In this document: in pieces, positions 60,759 to 64,000 of the stretch
Layout of the letters: each line of letters starts with the position of its first letter
Position numbering within the stretch: position 1 is the stretch's first letter
From: Cylindrotheca closterium
Lineage: Eukaryota > Bacillariophyta > Bacillariophyceae > Bacillariales > Bacillariaceae
Direction of reading: 5' to 3'
Length of the DNA: 64,000 nt
NCBI GenBank assembly: GCA_933822405.4
Contig: CAKOGP040001992.1
Location: forward strand, 62,001-126,000
Translations under genes and position numbers: made by a program
Notes under the pieces: model-generated
What the model saw: the letters and a program-made list of their open reading frames with translations, nothing else
The model's database searches: none
What the model was told of the DNA's origin: nothing

Positions 60759-62282
60759 ATGGCCCCCTTCAGGAAAGCGAAGGAAAGTAACAGCTGTAAA
60801 AGTAGAGGGCCCAATGGTCGTCAGAGAACGTTCAATCTCTGTTGTTATATTGTAGCATGTTTGACTTTGGTGATCGGAATAAAGTTCTTTCAGCCTCAAA
60901 CCTCACTTTGGGTTGACTTTGACAGCGAATCATCATCGGCTTCTTCAATCCGGCATGAGCAAACGAAACCCAAAAGCAAATCATGCAGTGAGGAAAAGGA
61001 GCGAAGTCCAAGTACATCACCAGAGCTATTGTTGAGCGTTCCTTTCTACGTCTACGAGGACCAAGCGTGGATCAATGCAACGATTCAAGACAAACTAGTG
61101 TCAGACATGGCAAAGCAACACACCAAATACGGTTCTCGATTCAAACATGGAGACGACTATTGGCTACTCGAAGCGAGTTTGAAACACCCTATGCGCACTC
61201 AAAACAAGAGCGAAGCCAAGCTCTTCTTTGTTCCATGGCTGTTGAATTTTTTTGATTTCCGGTCCTTCAAAGATGTGCCATTGTGCTGGAACGGCAAATG
61301 CAACATGGAATTGCTCTTGGATGCGGTGGCTGCCCTTAAAGAGTCTGAAACCTTTAAACTCTATCCAGATCGTCACATTGTTGTGCGTTCTTTCTACTCC
61401 GCACACTGGGAATCTTGGAATCAAGAGTTGGAACGGGGAAACAAAGAAGGGTACAAACAGTTTCTTTACGTATTCAAAAAAATGCAAGTTATTACCTTTG
61501 AGGGCAAGGACTTGTATCCCAATCCAGGACACCGCATTGTTCTGCCTTCGTACTATGTTGGAACGCCTTGTAAACTTTCAAATGAGAAACCCTTCGATGT
61601 TGCAATGGTTGCTAGCCTGTCTCCAGAGAAACCTAGATTCCAGCATCGACGCAATCTATGTCATTGGCTGAAAAATGGGCAAAACCACGAAAACAAAACG
61701 ACGTTAGATCTTAAGATTTCCAGCTGTGGACACGCGGAACAGTGCCCTGCCTTGGCCGAATCAAAGTTCGGATTTCATGTGGCTGGTGACACCTTTTCTA
61801 GTAATCGTCTGATGGACACGATTTTGAGTGGTAGTGTTCCCATCTTTACCCATCTCAACCAATATACGATGGCAGGAGGAGAATGGATCGATTGGAACCA
61901 GCTCTCTTACTACATACCGATTCACAATGATACGAATTTGAAGTCTTCTCCAGAGGATGCAGGAAAGCTGAGACCACGGAAGGGTGCGAATCAGAACATC
62001 GCAACGCACCCAACGAGTCGGTATTCAATGTTGCCTCCAGCTAGTGAATCAACCGTTCTTGAACGAATGGATGCTATTGTACATGATGAAAAGGGATACG
62101 AAGAAAGGTACCACAAGATTCTTCAGCACATACCTCTCTTCGAATACACCACTTTGCATCCATTTGACACGTACATGTATCTGTTTCAAGCAGAACTATA
62201 TCCAGAAACACGACATCGTCCTGAGGTGTACAACTGTAGGTGGAGTGCACTTAAGTTGCCACGACCATTTTTTGATGGCTAG
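60759..62282 (+). CDS. Exostosin-family (GT47-like) glycosyltransferase
   Basis: 507 residues, intronless, type II membrane topology. It has a short basic cytosolic N-terminus, a TM helix at about 28-45 (CCYIVACLTLVIGIKFF), a Ser-rich stem and a lumenal catalytic region. LSVPFYVYEDQAW opens the exostosin domain. KLFFVPWLLNFFDF and HRIVLPSYYVGTP lie in the N-lobe. The C-lobe nucleotide-sugar site is ESKFGFHVAGDTFSSNRLMD followed by GSVPIF. The usual Cys-rich R-S-x-F-C of metazoan enzymes is E-S-K-F-G here. Members transfer sugars such as GlcA, Xyl, Gal or Ara to cell-wall or proteoglycan-like chains in the Golgi; donor and acceptor are unknown. Confidence 0.85.
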   Translation: MAPFRKAKESNSCKSRGPNGRQRTFNLCCYIVACLTLVIGIKFFQPQTSLWVDFDSESSSASSIRHEQTKPKSKSCSEEKERSPSTSPELLLSVPFYVYEDQAWINATIQDKLVSDMAKQHTKYGSRFKHGDDYWLLEASLKHPMRTQNKSEAKLFFVPWLLNFFDFRSFKDVPLCWNGKCNMELLLDAVAALKESETFKLYPDRHIVVRSFYSAHWESWNQELERGNKEGYKQFLYVFKKMQVITFEGKDLYPNPGHRIVLPSYYVGTPCKLSNEKPFDVAMVASLSPEKPRFQHRRNLCHWLKNGQNHENKTTLDLKISSCGHAEQCPALAESKFGFHVAGDTFSSNRLMDTILSGSVPIFTHLNQYTMAGGEWIDWNQLSYYIPIHNDTNLKSSPEDAGKLRPRKGANQNIATHPTSRYSMLPPASESTVLERMDAIVHDEKGYEERYHKILQHIPLFEYTTLHPFDTYMYLFQAELYPETRHRPEVYNCRWSALKLPRPFFDG

Positions 62283-62856
62283 TCAAAAGGCAAAAGAACT
62301 GACAAACTTGAAGATACAAAACAATGAAAATCTGTTCATCTCAATACGGCTCGCTCATCGAAACAACAACACATATTGCTCTTGCTCACAAGCAAGCAGC
62401 CACCAGCTCCTATGTTACGGGATCCTCATGAAACAATTCCGGTTTGAGTGGGTAACGTCGTGCTCTCCTCTCCATTATAAAAGACATGTCCAGTTCTGAG
62501 CGCGATCAAATTGACACGTGTAGACTTCGACAAAGCTTTTTACGCCATATTCACTTCGGAAGACGCACAACAAAAGTCGATGTGTGATTTGGGCAAACTA
62601 CTCACTCAACCATGAATCGTAATCTCGATAAAGCGTTATCAAAGTATACCATTGAACATTTCTTTTCAAATAGCCACTGCCAAAGCGGAGATGGCAAACC
62701 TACCGTACGCAGTCGGTGTGGACAAAAAGATGGCACCAGTTTGTTCTTCATCTGATCTACCAACCAAATGTTTTTCTTGCTACCGTATGTGTTTGGAAAA
62801 CAAGCTGCGGCAAAGTCATCAGAAATGTTGTAGCACTCACTCTGTCTTTCTTGGAC
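62283..62856. other. Intergenic region
   Basis: About 570 bases between two plus-strand genes. The frame of the next gene is open from 62716 but starts on GTG and lacks a family-like sequence before 62857. An upstream exon cannot be excluded. Confidence 0.4.
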
Positions 62857-63720
62857 ATGTCTTGGTTAGCTCGTCTTCCGCCTAGTGTTACCGTGGACCG
62901 CGTCGGTGTTGCGGCAGCCATTGCGGGATGCGTTGGACTTGTCGCCGAGGCTCAAAGGCAAGGGAAAGCCCCAATGAATGGGTCATTACCAGCAAAAGAT
63001 GGAACTGCGGCAGGAAGAGTCTTCACATCCAAGCAATGCCGCCAATTGGAACAAGATGGATACATAGTGTTGGACAATTTCCTGTCGAAGCAACAAGTAC
63101 AGGAAGCTCGCAATGCCATTCAAACCTTGGACGACAACTATCAGTTTCGTAGTAGTCCGTATGAAACATTCGATGGCAAGGCGGCAAGCAGCAGGACTCG
63201 AGATCGTGTCATTATCAATCGAAGCGGGAATCTCGACATGGTCCGAATGCAAATTTCGGCTTTTGCAAGGAGCTTGGTCGACTCGGATTTCAAAGGCTTT
63301 CCTCGAGACGACTATGATTCTACCTCTCTTCATGTCCCATCGCAAATGCAAGTGAGCATCTGTGGCGGATTGGAGACTCCAAATCCAGACGAGGAAGAAT
63401 CGACACATAACTTTTATCACAAACACGTGGACTCAGCGGGAGCACATAACTTCTTTGAACTAGGTGTGATTGGGTGGATTCGGTCTCAACATTTGCGACA
63501 AAGGTACTTGACTTGCCTTGTCTATCTAAATACGGATTGGAAAGAGGGAGACGGGGGTTGCCTCCGCGTCTTTCCAAATGGCGAAAGCGAGGACTCTTAT
63601 GTGGACATTGCTCCTCTTGGGGGGCGAATGGTGGTTTTATCTTCGCCCTCGTTGTTTCATGGTGTCCTGCCTACGAATGCGCAAAGGTACGCTTGTGCCG
63701 CGTGGCTGGCACTTGCATAA
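62857..63720 (+). CDS. EGLN/PHD-like 2-oxoglutarate Fe(II) dioxygenase
   Basis: The first ATG in the open frame that makes sense is at 62857, giving 287 residues. A short hydrophobic segment (VGVAAAIAGCVGLVAEA, about 15-31) could be a membrane anchor or targeting signal. EQDGYIVLDNFLSKQQVQEA opens the oxygenase domain. Iron ligands: YHKHVD (His190, Asp192) and SLFHGV (His268). The 2OG-binding Arg is in NAQRYACAAWL (about 277). The stretch YLTCLVYLNTDWKEGDGGCL then RVFP resembles the EGLN/HIF prolyl-hydroxylase family. Candidate substrates are prolyl residues of cytosolic or organelle proteins; not known. It is distinct in sequence from the ShKT P4H at 47240. Confidence 0.85.
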   Translation: MSWLARLPPSVTVDRVGVAAAIAGCVGLVAEAQRQGKAPMNGSLPAKDGTAAGRVFTSKQCRQLEQDGYIVLDNFLSKQQVQEARNAIQTLDDNYQFRSSPYETFDGKAASSRTRDRVIINRSGNLDMVRMQISAFARSLVDSDFKGFPRDDYDSTSLHVPSQMQVSICGGLETPNPDEEESTHNFYHKHVDSAGAHNFFELGVIGWIRSQHLRQRYLTCLVYLNTDWKEGDGGCLRVFPNGESEDSYVDIAPLGGRMVVLSSPSLFHGVLPTNAQRYACAAWLALA

Positions 63721-63808
63721 TGGTCATGTGATAAAGCCAGACAATAGAGTGTTCATATAAAGAAACATGCACCTCATCATTCCTAACCCTAACAATCCTA
63801 ACTGGTCG

Positions 63809-64000
63809 CTATTGTATACTCGTAGTATTGGCATGACCAAATGGGTCCCTATCGGATGGAGCTGCGGACTTTTTCTCCTCCACCTTTCCCCCTTCCACTT
63901 TTCGAAAATATCCAATCCTTCCCGGAGCCCACGTTACCAATACAAAATCTCCGTTGGGCAAAAAGTGTGCGTCATGTGGGTGCAAGAATCCCAACTTTCC
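63809..64000 (-). CDS. NHL/beta-propeller-type protein (C-terminal fragment)
   Basis: The gene enters from the right edge; 63 residues and a stop are visible on the minus strand. GFLHPHDAHFLPNGDFVLVT then WAPGRIGYF has the HDAxxLPNGDxxVxxWxxGRI pattern of an NHL repeat blade, as in peptidylglycine-lyase-like propellers. The tail (EEKKSAAPSDRDPF) is charged. The enzyme type cannot be settled from this piece. Confidence 0.6.
   Translation of the reverse strand, partial: GKLGFLHPHDAHFLPNGDFVLVTWAPGRIGYFRKVEGGKVEEKKSAAPSDRDPFGHANTTSIQ

Noticed and set aside
1..64000. Transposons, retroelements, CRISPR arrays, viral insertions
   Set aside because: No transposase, reverse transcriptase, integrase, long terminal repeats or regularly spaced repeats were found on either strand.

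Overview
The window reads as nuclear DNA of a diatom, probably a pennate one. The strongest marker is a gene at 25389-26124 for Psb31, an extrinsic photosystem II protein known from diatoms. It carries the secondary-plastid presequence (signal peptide ending AAAFAP, then a transit region and a twin-arginine lumenal signal). Other support: short GT-AG introns of about 70-260 nt, genes on both strands without operons, expanded diatom-type families (exostosin, Sel1-MYND, TPR, ankyrin, 2OG-Fe(II) oxygenases) and many housekeeping eukaryotic genes. Introns were placed by reading splice sites and frames by eye; no transcript data were available. Many open frames begin at TTG or GTG, so starts were moved to the first sensible ATG.

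Layout. 1-246: end of an SDHAF1-like LYR assembly factor. 772-1698 (-): acidic/lysine-rich protein. 2.0-6.1 kb: giant TPR protein. 6.7-10.6 kb: three poorly known proteins. 12.1-14.3 kb: Nar1/CIAO3, interrupted by a false assembly duplication. 15.0-15.9 kb (-): coatomer zeta. 16.4-22.5 kb: two secreted patatin-like lipases flanking an ankyrin gene. 22.7-28.6 kb: borealin-like protein, METTL24-like methyltransferase, Psb31 and an NPF-motif protein. 28.7-32.3 kb (-): a Met/Gln-rich protein whose N-terminus lies in a 610-base gap, then a secreted VWD protein. 32.9-34.5 kb: SnoaL-like protein, a TPR relic and a small charged protein.

34.7-43.9 kb and 50.4-53.3 kb hold the most striking content. 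Three genes there encode a chimeric receptor: secreted bacterial-type solute-binding domain, EGF-like module, GABA-B-like seven-helix domain and a long cytoplasmic tail. Two copies are tandem and nearly identical over the seven-helix/tail exon but diverged in the ligand-binding exon; the third is inverted. Each of the two tandem copies is preceded, head to head, by a decayed prolyl-4-hydroxylase relic. Between the receptor copies lie a glutathionyl-hydroquinone reductase, mitochondrial uL15, an intact ShKT-prolyl 4-hydroxylase and a double HVA22/REEP protein.

53.9-54.9 kb (-): frameshifted Sel1-MYND gene. 55.4-60.2 kb: three tandem membrane-anchored SGNH (DUF4886-like) hydrolases whose short cytoplasmic tails all carry a YxxL motif. 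60.8-64.0 kb: exostosin glycosyltransferase, an EGLN-like 2OG oxygenase and the end of an NHL-type protein.

The genes do not form one pathway. The common thread is recent local duplication of secreted or membrane surface proteins (receptors, SGNH hydrolases, patatins) among single-copy housekeeping genes. No complete transposon, CRISPR array, rRNA or convincing tRNA was seen. The palindrome TACCGGTA occurs about eleven times, always outside intact coding sequence.
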